Of a DNA stretch of 64,000 nt, positions 44,067-55,312 are shown one piece after another. Under the pieces are notes generated by a model, which saw only the letters and a program-made list of their open reading frames with translations, was not told the origin of the DNA and did not search any database. Position 1 is the stretch's first letter. The number at the start of each line of letters is the position of its first letter. The DNA is from Geosiphon pyriformis (taxonomy: Eukaryota; Glomeromycota; Glomeromycetes; Archaeosporales; Geosiphonaceae). Location: NCBI GenBank assembly GCA_016748015.1, contig JAAOMT010000479.1:148427-212426 (forward strand), written 5' to 3'. Both the position numbers and the translations under genes were made by a program.

Positions 44067-46236
44067 CTGAAGACTATGGTGATACATGATCATGTTATTA
44101 TTCATTAAAAAGACACTGATCGCAGTCAAAATATTTATGGTCTACGGCCGGGGGGTTTCTGGAAAGATTATTATCAAAAAAATCAATGATGTAAAAATGA
44201 CAGAATGCAGGAAAATATCAAAATAAAACAAGACAATGTATATTAGTAGAAACGAAACTCTGGCACCATCGATTCTATCTTTGTGCACTAAAATGTGACA
44301 TGTTGTTTTTTTTTTGCTGTTGGGAATTGATGGGTAGTAGTCGTCGTCGTAGTCGTCGTCGTCCTCGCTTCTAACCAAATAAAATTTTTACTATCATCAT
44401 CCTATTCTATTAATCATCTGACTAGCTTCATCTCCAAAAATGAGAACAAAGGTAGAAATAACAAAGGGGTGAATTTATGGGGGTAAAATTGAAAGTCAAT
44501 TAGATACTCACACACACCCACCCACACAGGCACAAGCACACATACACTAAAACACACACACGCACACACTAAAACATATACAAAAAGCTTTGAAAATAAA
44601 AATAAAGATAAACCAATGGTACCAGTACCAGTCACAAACTTTTTTAAACAAGTAGTACATCAAATGGGAATTTTCAGGTTTGAGGGGTCAAAAAAAAATA
44701 TTTCAAAAGCCATTGTGAATATGTTACTATGAGCCCATTGATAGAATAAAAAATTATTCACTATGACAATGAGAGTTAGGGAAAAAAAAATCTTGGCAAA
44801 ATACTACTATAATGATTACACAAATAGTGATTCAAAAAAACAATTAGTCACTCTTAAGCATTTTCCGTGAAATGATTTGCGAATGATTTGCAAGGAACTG
44901 GAAAATCCCCATCCTCAAAAACCGATTAAACTTAAAAGCGTTCATGAGTTAAAATAAATTTCACCAAAAAAGTGATTTGAAAAATGACTTGGGGTAAGAA
45001 ACAAAAAAAAAATTTTTTTATAAGTCAAAAACATGTAAAGTTTAATGATTGTGATTATGATCGATGTAATGAATGCATCGTTGTTGTTGTTGTTGTTGTT
45101 GTTGTAGTTGTTGTCGTCGTCTAAAGATTATTATAGTAAGTAGTGCGAGTTGGTCGTTGTCGAGGCTACACCAATGGAACTTGTGTGAAAGATTTCACTG
45201 CGATAACGACCTTAAATGAAAAAGTCGTGGGAGTTTAATACTGACATTATATTAGATTTTGGCTTATGGAAAGTAGCCAGCCCACATTGTAATATCAAAG
45301 AGCCACAAGAGTAATGTAAGAGCACAGACAAAAATTGATTTTTCTCAATAATAGCAACAATTGCAAATACCCAACATTTCACAACATGATTGAAAAGTAT
45401 AGGGAAAATTTTTGACTTTTTCCATTTTTGCTTCGAGCTTTTTTTTTTTTATTGAAAGTTTTTGTGATGAATATTATATTACTATTTATTCAATATTTTA
45501 AGGTTAAACTAAATAAAAGCCTATGGCTTAGTTCCTCATTCGAGAATGGAAAAATAAAATTGCCAAAAAAAAAAAAACTACTTACAAAAGAAGAATTGAG
45601 AAACGAAAAAATTTACAAATCAAAAAGTAGAAACAAGCAAACTACTATGAGAAAGAATTTAAAATATCTCGTAATAATGTTTGTAACAGAAAGAAAATGC
45701 TATGTGAATTCAATGAAGAAATGAAAAAGGAGAATTTACAAGGGGAAATTGTAATAGGGGGAGATAGACAATTGTTTCTTAATTGATATTACTGATGCCA
45801 AGTTCTCATTGTCAGTTCAGGGAAAAACTACCAATAAATTTTCAAGCCATTATATCACAATTCAAAAAGTGAATTATGGTCTTTCATTTTCAATGCCATT
45901 TAGAAGAACATATGCTAAAATTAAAAGTATAATTATCTCTAACAAATTATTGTAAAGTGTTAGATTATTATCACTAACAAATTTGGTGTTGGAGAAATGA
46001 AAGAAATGACAAGGAGAAATGGAATAAAGGATGTTGTTGATAATGATGATGATAAAAAGAATAGAATTTAATGATTTTCAAATTTTTTGCTCGAATTAAA
46101 GAGGAAAGACAGCGACACGCCGTTTTTCAGGAAAGAATTTCATGAGCAAAATCACAAATACTAAGACATCCTTTTCCAGGTCGAGAGAAATTTATTGATT
46201 GGTAGCTTTGAGTCATTTCATTTGGTATTAAGATCT
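44067..46236. other. Intergenic sequence downstream of the HMG gene
   Basis: It contains TCG/TAG and CA repeats (44335-44365, 44505-44575) and a GTT run (45079-45111). ORFs here are microsatellite translations. The last part holds the 3' region of the HMG gene; no clear polyadenylation signal can be assigned. Confidence 0.4.
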
Positions 46237-47070
46237 TTAACAATTTGGGTTATACTGACGAAACGTTGTACTCTCCGTATTCAGTAGGAAAGTGAGGGAC
46301 ATTTTTTCACAAGAAAGATCAGATCCAGGAGTTGTTTTCTTTCTTGGCTTCGTTCTTGAAGGACGACGTGGAGAGTAGACGTAGTTGGGATATAATTTCA
46401 TGTGAGCTTCTTTTTCAGCTTTTGCTTTTTCAGCATATAGTTGTTTAATTTGTTGTGATTCGTTTGCCCATCGATCAGCTGCGGATTTTGAGATTCGAGA
46501 CAGTTCAGAAAGAAGAATATTTGGATGTTCTTCTTTTATTCTTTTTTGATATTCTCGTCGATAGATCATGAAAGAATTTAAAGGCCTTGGGGGAGTTTCA
46601 CGATTTCTTCGACGTTTTGTAACTCTTGGAGAGAGGGGTTGTTGTAAGGTGTCAAGCATTGTAGTATTGGTATTGGTATTGGTATTGGTATTCGTAATAG
46701 TAGTGGTAGTAGTATTAGTAGTGGCGGTGTTAACGGGTGATATAGTTTGATGATGTTCTAATTCACCGTTTATCAACAAATGTTGTTGGTGATGTAAATT
46801 TTGATTATCTGTCTCGTATAGATTTTGTGGATGATGATGTGAGTTGTATGGAGAGGGGGCTAAATGATAATATTGTTGATTTCGAAGATGGTACTGTTGA
46901 TTTTGTTGGTAAAGGTTAAGAGGAATTTGTTGTTGAGACTGAAGTTGGGATGTCGTATTTTCAAATATTATACGATGATTGTGCAAATTATTATGGTGAT
47001 AATTGTTATCAGTTGTCACTGTTGCTTCGACTAAGGTTCTTTTATTATATGCTCGAATTAATTTTGTCAT
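46237..47070 (-). CDS. MATA-HMG type HMG-box transcription factor
   Basis: This is a 277-residue, single-exon frame starting at ATG 47070. The HMG box spans about residues 160-232: PPRPLNSFMIYRREYQKRIK, then EHPNILLSELSRISKSAADR, the core Trp at 201 (RWANES) and LYAEKAKAEKEAHMKLYPNY with a YSPRRP end. This matches the sequence-specific MATA/SOX-like class, which bends DNA in the nucleus and in fungi includes mating-type and sexual-development regulators. Basic stretches KRRRNR (152-157) and RRPSRTKPRKK (235-246) could be nuclear signals. The N-terminal 110 residues are Gln/Asn/His-rich, followed by a Thr/Asn tract coded by a GGTATT repeat. It lies alone, with kilobases of non-coding DNA on both sides. 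Mating function is inference; AM fungi carry many such genes. Confidence 0.9.
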   Translation of the reverse strand: MTKLIRAYNKRTLVEATVTTDNNYHHNNLHNHRIIFENTTSQLQSQQQIPLNLYQQNQQYHLRNQQYYHLAPSPYNSHHHPQNLYETDNQNLHHQQHLLINGELEHHQTISPVNTATTNTTTTTITNTNTNTNTNTTMLDTLQQPLSPRVTKRRRNRETPPRPLNSFMIYRREYQKRIKEEHPNILLSELSRISKSAADRWANESQQIKQLYAEKAKAEKEAHMKLYPNYVYSPRRPSRTKPRKKTTPGSDLSCEKMSLTFLLNTESTTFRQYNPNC

Positions 47071-47320
47071 GGGTTAAAAAATCTGTGGGTTGGGAGAATT
47101 CAAGGTGTATTTATATTTGAAGTTTCCAGTCGGCGATTTTTATTGTTATTACGGATTACAGTGAACCAGAAAAGGGGGCTAATAATATTCTTTTAGTATT
47201 GTGTGTGTACGTGTGTGTACGTATGTGTGTGTGTGTATTGTGTTGTTGTTGTTGTTGTTGTTGTTGTTGTGTTTGTATTTGTTATTTAACGATGATGGTG
47301 ATTCAGTAAAATCTTGATTT
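47071..47320 (-). promoter_or_regulatory. Putative promoter region of the HMG gene
   Basis: On the minus strand a TATAAATA sequence lies about 40 bp upstream of the ATG (near 47106-47116). Farther upstream are GT runs with ACGT interruptions (47200-47240) and a (GTT)n run (47243-47275). Confidence 0.4.
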
Positions 47321-47534
47321 GGTCAACTTTTGGCTGTGTAAAAAGACCGGGGGTAAAAGAACAATGATGAAATATGTTGAATGGAAATAAGATTTTCGGT
47401 CAAGAGCGGGCGTGGTAGAATGCTTTTTATATATTAATTGATTAATAGGAAGTCTTTTTTTCAAAGATGGCGGGAAACTGGCGAAGTGTATACAAGAATG
47501 GTTGAGTTAACGTCAAAAATAAAATATATTGTTA

Positions 47535-47575
<41 letters not shown>

Positions 47576-47878
47576 TATATTGTTGTATAATAATAATCGA
47601 CAACTATTGAAGATTGGATTGGATTCGATTGGAAAATAAAATAAAAAAAGAAGATGGTCAGATGAGTGGAACCCTTTTTTTTTTTTTTAATTCACTATTA
47701 TGTGATGTCATAAAAATTTATGACTAATGGATCTTGCGGTCAAAGCGTTGAGCAGATGATTCGTGAATTTACGGAACCAAGAGAATAATGTGGAATAAAT
47801 TTTTTCAAAGCGAAAGAGAACAACGAAAAGGTCTTTTGGTGAAAAATTAAAAGAGTTAAAAAGTTCCAAGAATTCAAC

Positions 47879-47914
<36 letters not shown>

Positions 47915-48011
47915 TCAAGACAAAATAACTTTGAAGGATAAAAACTTTATTATTAATACTTTTTTTTTTTTGGTACTTGCGATAAGATAGAAGAGAAAAA
48001 AAAAGTTTTTT
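47321..48011. other. Upstream intergenic sequence of the HMG gene
   Basis: (TTA)n runs lie at 47540-47576 and 47881-47913. No gene seen. Confidence 0.4.
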
Positions 48012-48476
48012 TTGAAAGTTTTTTCTGAGACAAAATTGTGGAATTGCCAAGACAGACTTTATAAGAATTTTAGATTGGTAATTTATAATGATATATATAT
48101 ATATATATATATGATTGATGTGTCACATTTGAATATCTCTTTAGTAATGATTGTCATTTATGAAGGGAACAAGAATATACTATTTTGTAGCTCCCTTAAA
48201 TCAAAAAAATTTTTAATATCTCCGCCACTACTCCGAATGTGTGCTTTAGGTCCTAAAAGTCTATATAGTACAATATACAAAAACGGCCGGAACAATAGTA
48301 AGAAAAATTTAACGAGAACGTTAGATGTAAATATCGGGAAATTTTTTTTGTTAACTCTTAATAGAAATTCCTACTACTTCTTTCCAATTTCCGAAAAATT
48401 CTTAATAATCATTTTAGAAGGATCCGAGTCTGAAATCGAAGAAATCTTGATTAAAATGACCAAGACATTTATTTAA
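48012..48476 (+). CDS. Hypothetical open segment of 154 codons (121 from the first ATG)
   Basis: It is unusually long for such AT-rich DNA, but it opens at TTG and crosses an (AT)n run (YIYIYI). From the first ATG after the repeat (48111) it reads MIDVSHLNISLVMIVIYEGN, and later SPPLLRMCALGPKSLYSTIY and ILEGSESEIEEILIKMTKTF. No domain recognised. It could be a last exon. Confidence 0.25.
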   Translation: MKVFSETKLWNCQDRLYKNFRLVIYNDIYIYIYMIDVSHLNISLVMIVIYEGNKNILFCSSLKSKKFLISPPLLRMCALGPKSLYSTIYKNGRNNSKKNLTRTLDVNIGKFFLLTLNRNSYYFFPISEKFLIIILEGSESEIEEILIKMTKTFI

Positions 48477-48503
48477 TTCAACATCAAATACTATTATAAC
48501 TAC

Positions 48504-48537
<34 letters not shown>

Positions 48538-48801
48538 ATTCGGCATAGATATTATGAAAATTTTTGTGACGGGGGCCACCAAATTCTCACATTCTAGGAG
48601 AACAAAGAGAAATTTCTTAACATTTTTAGGAGGACGATGAAAATATTGTCAAAAATGGAAAGTGGTGAAAAAATTTTTGTTGTTAAAATTGTGCATTATT
48701 CGTAAGAAGAATTTTGTTCCATCATGGGAACCAATATATTTAAGTTGGAACCAACTTTTTTAAAGTACTCTTTTTTAAAAATAAAATAAAATGAGTTTGT
48801 G

Positions 48802-48842
<41 letters not shown>

Positions 48843-49593
48843 ATTTTCAAATATTTGAAATAAAATTTATTAGCGGCGCAATATAAAAAAAATTATTAGA
48901 ATAGAAAATCTTATTTTTATTTAACCCACGCCACGTTTCCATTACTACCTTTAAGATGCCATGCTTTTCAAGAAATCTTCTACTTGTTTGCTTAATTTTG
49001 GTTGAGAAATTAGAAAAAGGAAAATATCTGTTTTTGGAATACTTGATAATTCATTCGTCAGATTTGATTAATACTTTTTTACAGTTGGTAACAGGTGCTG
49101 CCAATACAAATCTCGTAACTTTAAAATTTCTTTATTAAAATTTTACCTGTTTTAATCACACAATAGTACCCCTCGCTTATTCCCGTTGTCATACCTAGTA
49201 ATTTTGGTCGCGTGAAATCCAATAAAAACATGTATTCAAAGATGGGAAGGAAATGACAAAAAAAAGTGACGACCTTTTGTTTTCTTCGTTTCATCGTTGA
49301 AATGAAAATATCTGATAATTCTTGCGAAAATAACAGATATAAGATACAAAAAAAAATAATTATAATGATGATTTGATGCTTTCATGCTTTTATTCATAAA
49401 TCAAAGAAAAATGATTATTATTATTTTCAACATTGTAATTTTTGATCAATTTTTTTTTTTTAAAATGTCAAAAGATTTACGGAGTATATTATTAATGTGG
49501 CAAAAATGATAAAATATGTGATACAAATTATGTAGTTGCCACTATATTTTTACAAGTTTTTCAGCCATACAAGTAAAATAGTAACGTCAAAAA
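48477..49593. other. Intergenic sequence
   Basis: (TTA)n at 48505-48536 and (AAT)n at 48807-48841. A 60-codon plus-strand ORF at 48956-49138 (MPCFSRNLLLVCLILVEKLE) has a hydrophobic N-terminus and an internal TTTTTTACAG splice-acceptor-like site; I regard it as possible but weak. Confidence 0.35.
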
Positions 49594-49728
49594 ATGGTAA
49601 TCGCCGAAAATCAAAGGACGATTCCCGTTGAACCGTCCGCCGTGAATACAATTGTTTATTAAGATCTTCATTGTTACAGTAGTAGCAGTGGTATGACCGA
49701 AATGTGGCAAAAACATGATTTACAATAG
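49594..49728 (+). pseudogene. Small coherent frame interrupted by one TAA
   Basis: The ATG at 49594 opens MVIAENQRTIPVEPSAVNTI, then VY, TAA at 49660-49662, and in the same frame DLHCYSSSSGMTEMWQKHDL and Q to TAG at 49728. The G+C-rich codons (ATCGCC, CCGTCCGCCGTG) stand out from the AT-rich surroundings. The single TAA would be Gln if it were CAA. It could be a 22-residue peptide, a relic, or an exon with an intron I cannot define. Confidence 0.35.
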
Positions 49729-50434
49729 AAATTATATATGAGAATAAATCTCAACAATGTCTTTTTTTTTTATACTCTCTCGTGAAAAAATCTTATTTAT
49801 GTGTTAAATGATATTATGCTCGGTAAAATTTCTAAATTCTAATGACATAATCTATTTTTTTTATATTATAGACGTAAATATCATTTGAAAATTATTTATT
49901 CTTTGAAATGATGCATGAGGTTTTTGATTCTATTTGGTCATTGTTCATTTAGATAAAAACGAGCACGAGACCATTCTTTAAGAAATTTCTCTTTTTTATT
50001 TTTATTTTTATTTTATTTTTTTACATGAGACATAAATGACGACCATTACTTTTTGGTAATTTTCTATCTTGTACAGAGGCAAAGCCTATTCAAAAGCATT
50101 GAAAGATACCAAAAAGATAAACAATTCAAGATTTGTCAAACCATAAACAATTATGATTATTCATAAAATTTATAACGCTTATTTAAGCTGACTGATATTG
50201 TTAAATTATTTTTTTCTGCAACCCCTAAAAACTTCTTTAAAAAGAAAACTAAAGAAATTTTCACACTCAATCTTTGAAATTAGTTTTCAATAAACAAAAA
50301 TTTAATGAAGTCATCACTCACACATGAACCAACCATTATTTGAAGGAATGGTGAAAAAAAAAGAAAAGAAAAAATCATTGTTATAAATAATTACGGGAAA
50401 ATTTTTTAGCATTGTTTTGTATGTGTTTGTGCTC

Positions 50435-50471
<37 letters not shown>

Positions 50472-51580
50472 ATTTTTTAAGAAGAAATATCTGCGAAATA
50501 CATCTTTTCTAGTCCAAATGACCAGAATAAGGTTTATTTTCCAAATTTAAATAATGTGAGAATGAAAGATGTTGACCGGATGAGAAATAAATTGAGTTTT
50601 CTCCCATGTAAAATTTTTTTACATAAATACAAATGGTTTTTTTTCAACTGTTTTTGTTTTTGTTGTTTAATTTTGTTTTTACTTGGCCTTTTGAATCTCA
50701 TAAAAATTTCAAACTTCATTTTTGACCTCCAAGTATTATTTTTTTCACCTTAAACCTTAAATTTGGAAGTTTAATAGAACATGAACATTTTTTTTTTAAA
50801 TTTGATAAACCTTTTATCACAATTTTTTAATTCTATAAATATTTTTAAATACTTGAACAAAGAAAATTTTAAATTTTAAATTCTTAAAAGATTTTGTGTA
50901 ATAAATTAAAAATAAAGTTACCCGAATATAAAACTTTTATTCAAAATATAAAGATTCTGAAAAGGTTTACGATTTTCATATATCACGAGTTATTCAAAGG
51001 TCCCATTGAAAATTTCATTTTCTTGAATAAAATTCCATGTTTAATCACTCAATTAAAATCTTTAATAAATTTCCAAATTTGTTGTTCTAAAAAAAGTCAA
51101 ATCCTGGTATTTTTTGCTACCCACATTGTATGACCTTTGAACCCACATGGTTTTGATAAAAATTCGGAATTCAACCTTACGACTAATTTCAAATGTAAAA
51201 TTTCTCCCCAAATGGTAATAATATTAATGAAAATCTTTTTGTTAACCAAAAATAGTAAACCAAAGTTAACCTGATTTTATATAACGCGCTAGAAAATGAA
51301 AAATTTGTGAAAAACTTTTTTGGTCCATTTCAAAATAAATGAATGAATGAACGTTATGAAAAGGAGATTATTTTTTTTTGTGGTGAAATAAAATTTACAT
51401 TCAATCAGGTTTTCATATTTTTTGAAATGAACTTTTTTCCGAATTACTTTTTTCCCTCTCCTTTGAACTTTCCTGTTAAAGAGAACTAAATATATTCAAT
51501 TATAAAGATATGTTTAGTTCCTGATTCGAAAAAAGTGAAAAATGGTTCTTTAGGAGTTACTTTTCAATATTTTTGTAATA

Positions 51581-51619
<39 letters not shown>

Positions 51620-52104
51620 GATTTTCGAGATAACCATTTATCAAGTTTTAATCGAAAAAGTCATAAATGAAAGGGAAAATATTTGATTGTAGATTCATTG
51701 ATCTTTGAAAATTTTATTTATTTTTATTATTACCTAATTTTTTCAATATATATATACATATGACAAGAAAATTGTAATAGTTACCTTAAAAGAAATTATT
51801 GAATCGAACCTTAGATTTTCTTTTTTTAAATATCTCTTCATTAAATTTGAAACTCCAGTTTTGAGTTACTCATTAAAATCTCTGCTCATTTAAAATCTAT
51901 TTCTTTTTTAACTTTCTTTTCCGTTGTGAAAAGTAAATCCATAAACATAAATTTCTTAATTATTTGTAATTTTCTAAAAAGAATATTTTCTCAAAGATCA
52001 ATATTCCACGTCAAATATCCTGAAATTTTTTTTATTTTAAAAAAATTTATTATTTTAAAAAAGATTGACTAAAACTCTATTCTATGGGGAAATCTACAGC
52101 CAAA

Positions 52105-52106
<2 letters not shown>
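49729..52106. other. Intergenic sequence, nothing recognised
   Basis: (TTA)n at 50437-50470 and (AAT)n at 51580-51616; ORFs are short and of chance type. Confidence 0.4.

Positions 52107-52174
<68 letters not shown>
52107..52174. repeat. 68-base poly(T) run
   Basis: Uninterrupted T followed by AAAAAA. It is also a likely place for assembly length error. Confidence 0.95.
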
Positions 52175-52181
<7 letters not shown>

Positions 52182-52497
52182 TAAAAAAGCTCAATTTAGC
52201 TCCTTGCCAAGGAACCCAAGAACAAAACATTTCAATGAAAAAACCAGTATCGTTCCACTACCTGTCATGATCTACATCTTTTTGCCATTGTATTTCAAGT
52301 TGTTAGACATCCTAAAATTACAATTTTGATCTCTTATGACCCCATTGGAAATGATGATCCATTCTAACCCTGGCAAAAAACCATTAAGAAAATTTGAGTA
52401 TCAAGAACATCCCTTGGCACATGTTAATGCGTCATTATATATTTCTTTTTCCCAATAATAATATCTATTGACGGAATGATAGTTCAGTTGAAAATCA

Positions 52498-52506
52498 CTC
52501 ACTCAC

Positions 52507-52569
<63 letters not shown>

Positions 52570-52580
52570 TTCTCTCTCTC
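52498..52580. repeat. (ACTC)n(CT)n composite microsatellite
   Basis: The same composite as at 42357, longer, with CTTT interruptions. Confidence 0.95.
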
Positions 52581-53181
52581 TTGGAGAATGATTTATAGAT
52601 TAATGAACATTGTTTTTTTTTTGCTTCATTTATTGTTTTGAAGTTATTTCTTCCTTCAAATGTGTGATAGCTTAAAACAGTTTGAAGATTTGAAGCGAAT
52701 CTTGAACTTGGTATGGTTAAAATATAAAAATTCAAGCATAATCTTATCATTATTTCCTTTCTTGCCAAGATTTCTTGTTAGAAAAAAAGTTCAAACCACC
52801 ACTTTCCAATCATCATCATCATCATCTTTAATCTCTTTTTAATTGTTGAAATTTAAATTTTCTCGTCATATGTAATCCGTAGGATTTTATGCAGTCCCAA
52901 GAAAAAAATAAATAAATAAATAAATAAATAAATAAAGAATTAATTGAAAAACTTTTCAGGTGTAGCTCAAACTTGACTATAATCTTAAGGATAATGCAAA
53001 AGAGTAAAAAAAAAAATTAACTAGGCATTGTAGGTAAAGGTTGCTTTAAATTCAGTTTTTACCTATTGTTTAACTAATGGAGCACAATGCAATTGCTGTT
53101 TTCCAAAATGATCTCTCAACTAACCATTATGATGTTCGCAGTTTTCTTTTAGATATCACATAATATCAAGAAGATTCATAA
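52581..53181. other. Intergenic sequence
   Basis: (AAAT)n at 52906-52937. No gene seen. Confidence 0.4.
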
Positions 53182-53349
53182 CTAACCATAAATGGGAACT
53201 TTAAAGACGCGCCAAAAAATTTATTGACTGCCGCCGATAACAATGCGTGGGACAATGCTAAAAGGTTATTCCGTTTTCGTAAATTAACAGTTTGCATCAA
53301 TGGGGTTACGAAAACGGGTGCTATACATTTTTGGGAGGTAACACTTTAA
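53182..53349 (+). CDS. Possible exon, unrecognised
   Basis: After a TAA at 53179 the frame reads NGNFKDAPKNLLTAADNNAW, then DNAKRLFRFRKLTVCINGVT and KTGAIHFWEVTL to TAA at 53349. A splice donor GAG|GTAACA at 53337-53338 would end the exon after FWE. The codons contain far more G and C (GCCGCC, GCGTGG, ACGGGT) than the flanks. A fold such as SPRY is conceivable from the HFWEV end, but I cannot support it. No partner exon found. Confidence 0.35.
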   Translation, partial: LTINGNFKDAPKNLLTAADNNAWDNAKRLFRFRKLTVCINGVTKTGAIHFWEVTL

Positions 53350-54948
53350 AATTGTACTACTAGGAATTACGTATTGTAATATTTAGTTAATAGAAATTAG
53401 TAATGGTAATAATAATATTAATAATAATAAAAAGAGCTACAATTATACCATATCAAAGATGATAACTATTTGTGTTCTTTTCCAAGTTTGGAAAAAATTA
53501 TTAACATCCGTTTTATTATTTCCCTTTCCTATAAATCTATTGTTTGATTCTCCCTTGGTCTATTGCCATTTAAGTATGGCGATGTTACAAATACTGTTTA
53601 ATGATTGAGTCATGTAGGTATAAGAATAATCTTAATTTTAGGGATTCAAGAAAACCTGAATAATATATATATATACATATAAAACCGGTTTGGGAAATCA
53701 GGAGAATGCAGGACTGCATATTCAATCAAACACTCAGAAACAATGTTAATAGATTTGGTTTTCTATGGTGTGAGGACTTTTTGGATCCATGAAAATTTTA
53801 TGGTCTCTTAGTTGTGTTCAAAAATTCGGGCCCTATAAAAATTTCCCATTAAGGTTTTTATATTGTACACTTTTCCGGGATAATAATAGCTTTTAGATGA
53901 TAGTGTGAAGCAAAAACTTTTAATGAAAAAAAAAAGAAAGTTTAAAAAATATATTTGTTTCGCAAAAAGAAATTTACGACTACATTTCACAGTGTTGAAG
54001 TTTCTTCAGGTTTAATTATATGGGGTTAATCATTTATATCCCCTTCATTTTACAATTGATTACTTTAAATTTGTTCAAATTTTACATGTTTAAAAATAAG
54101 AATTTTTTTTTTAATCTATCCATCAGCATCATTTTCAAAGATTTACAGCAGAACAATGGTAAAATAAAGATTTTCATCGAACATTATGTCTCAAATTAGC
54201 AGGCTTTGTTGTTGTTGTTGTTGTTGTTGTTCAAATAATCATTTAATTAATTGACCTTGTGATTTTCGCTCATTTTCATGCATTTCTTTGGAAATGTGAC
54301 TAGAAACTTGTTCTTGTTAACTTGCATCATTCTTGAAATGTCAAAAAATTTTGTTGATTACAAGGGAAATAATACTAGTTTTGGTTATTATATTTGCGCC
54401 ACTATAAAAACACTTCACGTAATTAAATGTTAAAGATGTTTACTTTAACTGAATATGCATAATGAGATTATATTTTTTGTAAGTCTAGCGTGATTAGTAG
54501 GTCAGTGCGTGGTAAAAAAAAAAAAAAAAAAAAAAAAGAAAAAAAAAGAAAGAAAAGGTTAAAAAGAAAAGGAAAAAAAAAGTTTAAAAAGAAAAAAATG
54601 GCGCTTGTTTAGTTTTAAAATGTGGAGACTTTCGAACAATGAGTTTTTTGCATTAATATGCATTTCGTAATATCACCTGTTTGGTTTTCAAACCAAGATT
54701 TTTTTATCAATCATCATTCGATCATATTAATGATCTTTTTGAAAAAAAGTGATTTCATCATTATGACACGCATTATTTACGCCAATTTTTTTTGTTCTGT
54801 AACGCCACTCCTAAAATAGTTTCCAATGTTTATTATTGGCCATGTCAGGTAAAAAACCTGTTTTTAAAGGATTTAAACCCTTAATTTAAAGTTCTGAATG
54901 GATGATTATTTTTTTGCTATTTTAAACAGAATTCTATTTACCTCTCAA

Positions 54949-55023
<75 letters not shown>

Positions 55024-55250
55024 ATTATGGGTTCCCTTATCATCATTTTATGAATAAATTAAAAAACTATGGTGAAAATACCCGTCCTTTCATAGAAATA
55101 ATTTAGACAAAGTCAGATTCTCATTATCACTCACCAAAAAAGCCAAAGCTCACTCGCTTTCCAAAATTGGATCTAATCAAACCTGGTATGGGGCGTTCAA
55201 ATCACAGAATAATGAGATTTTTTTAAGGTTTAAAAAGCTATTAAAAAAGT

Positions 55251-55312
<62 letters not shown>

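Noticed and set aside
44142-44635. Asp-rich and Cys/Val-rich minus-strand ORFs
   Set aside because: They are translations of TCG/TAG and CA repeats and start at non-ATG codons.
46568-46750. Val-rich plus-strand ORF inside the HMG gene
   Set aside because: Shadow of the HMG gene, produced by the GGTATT repeat.
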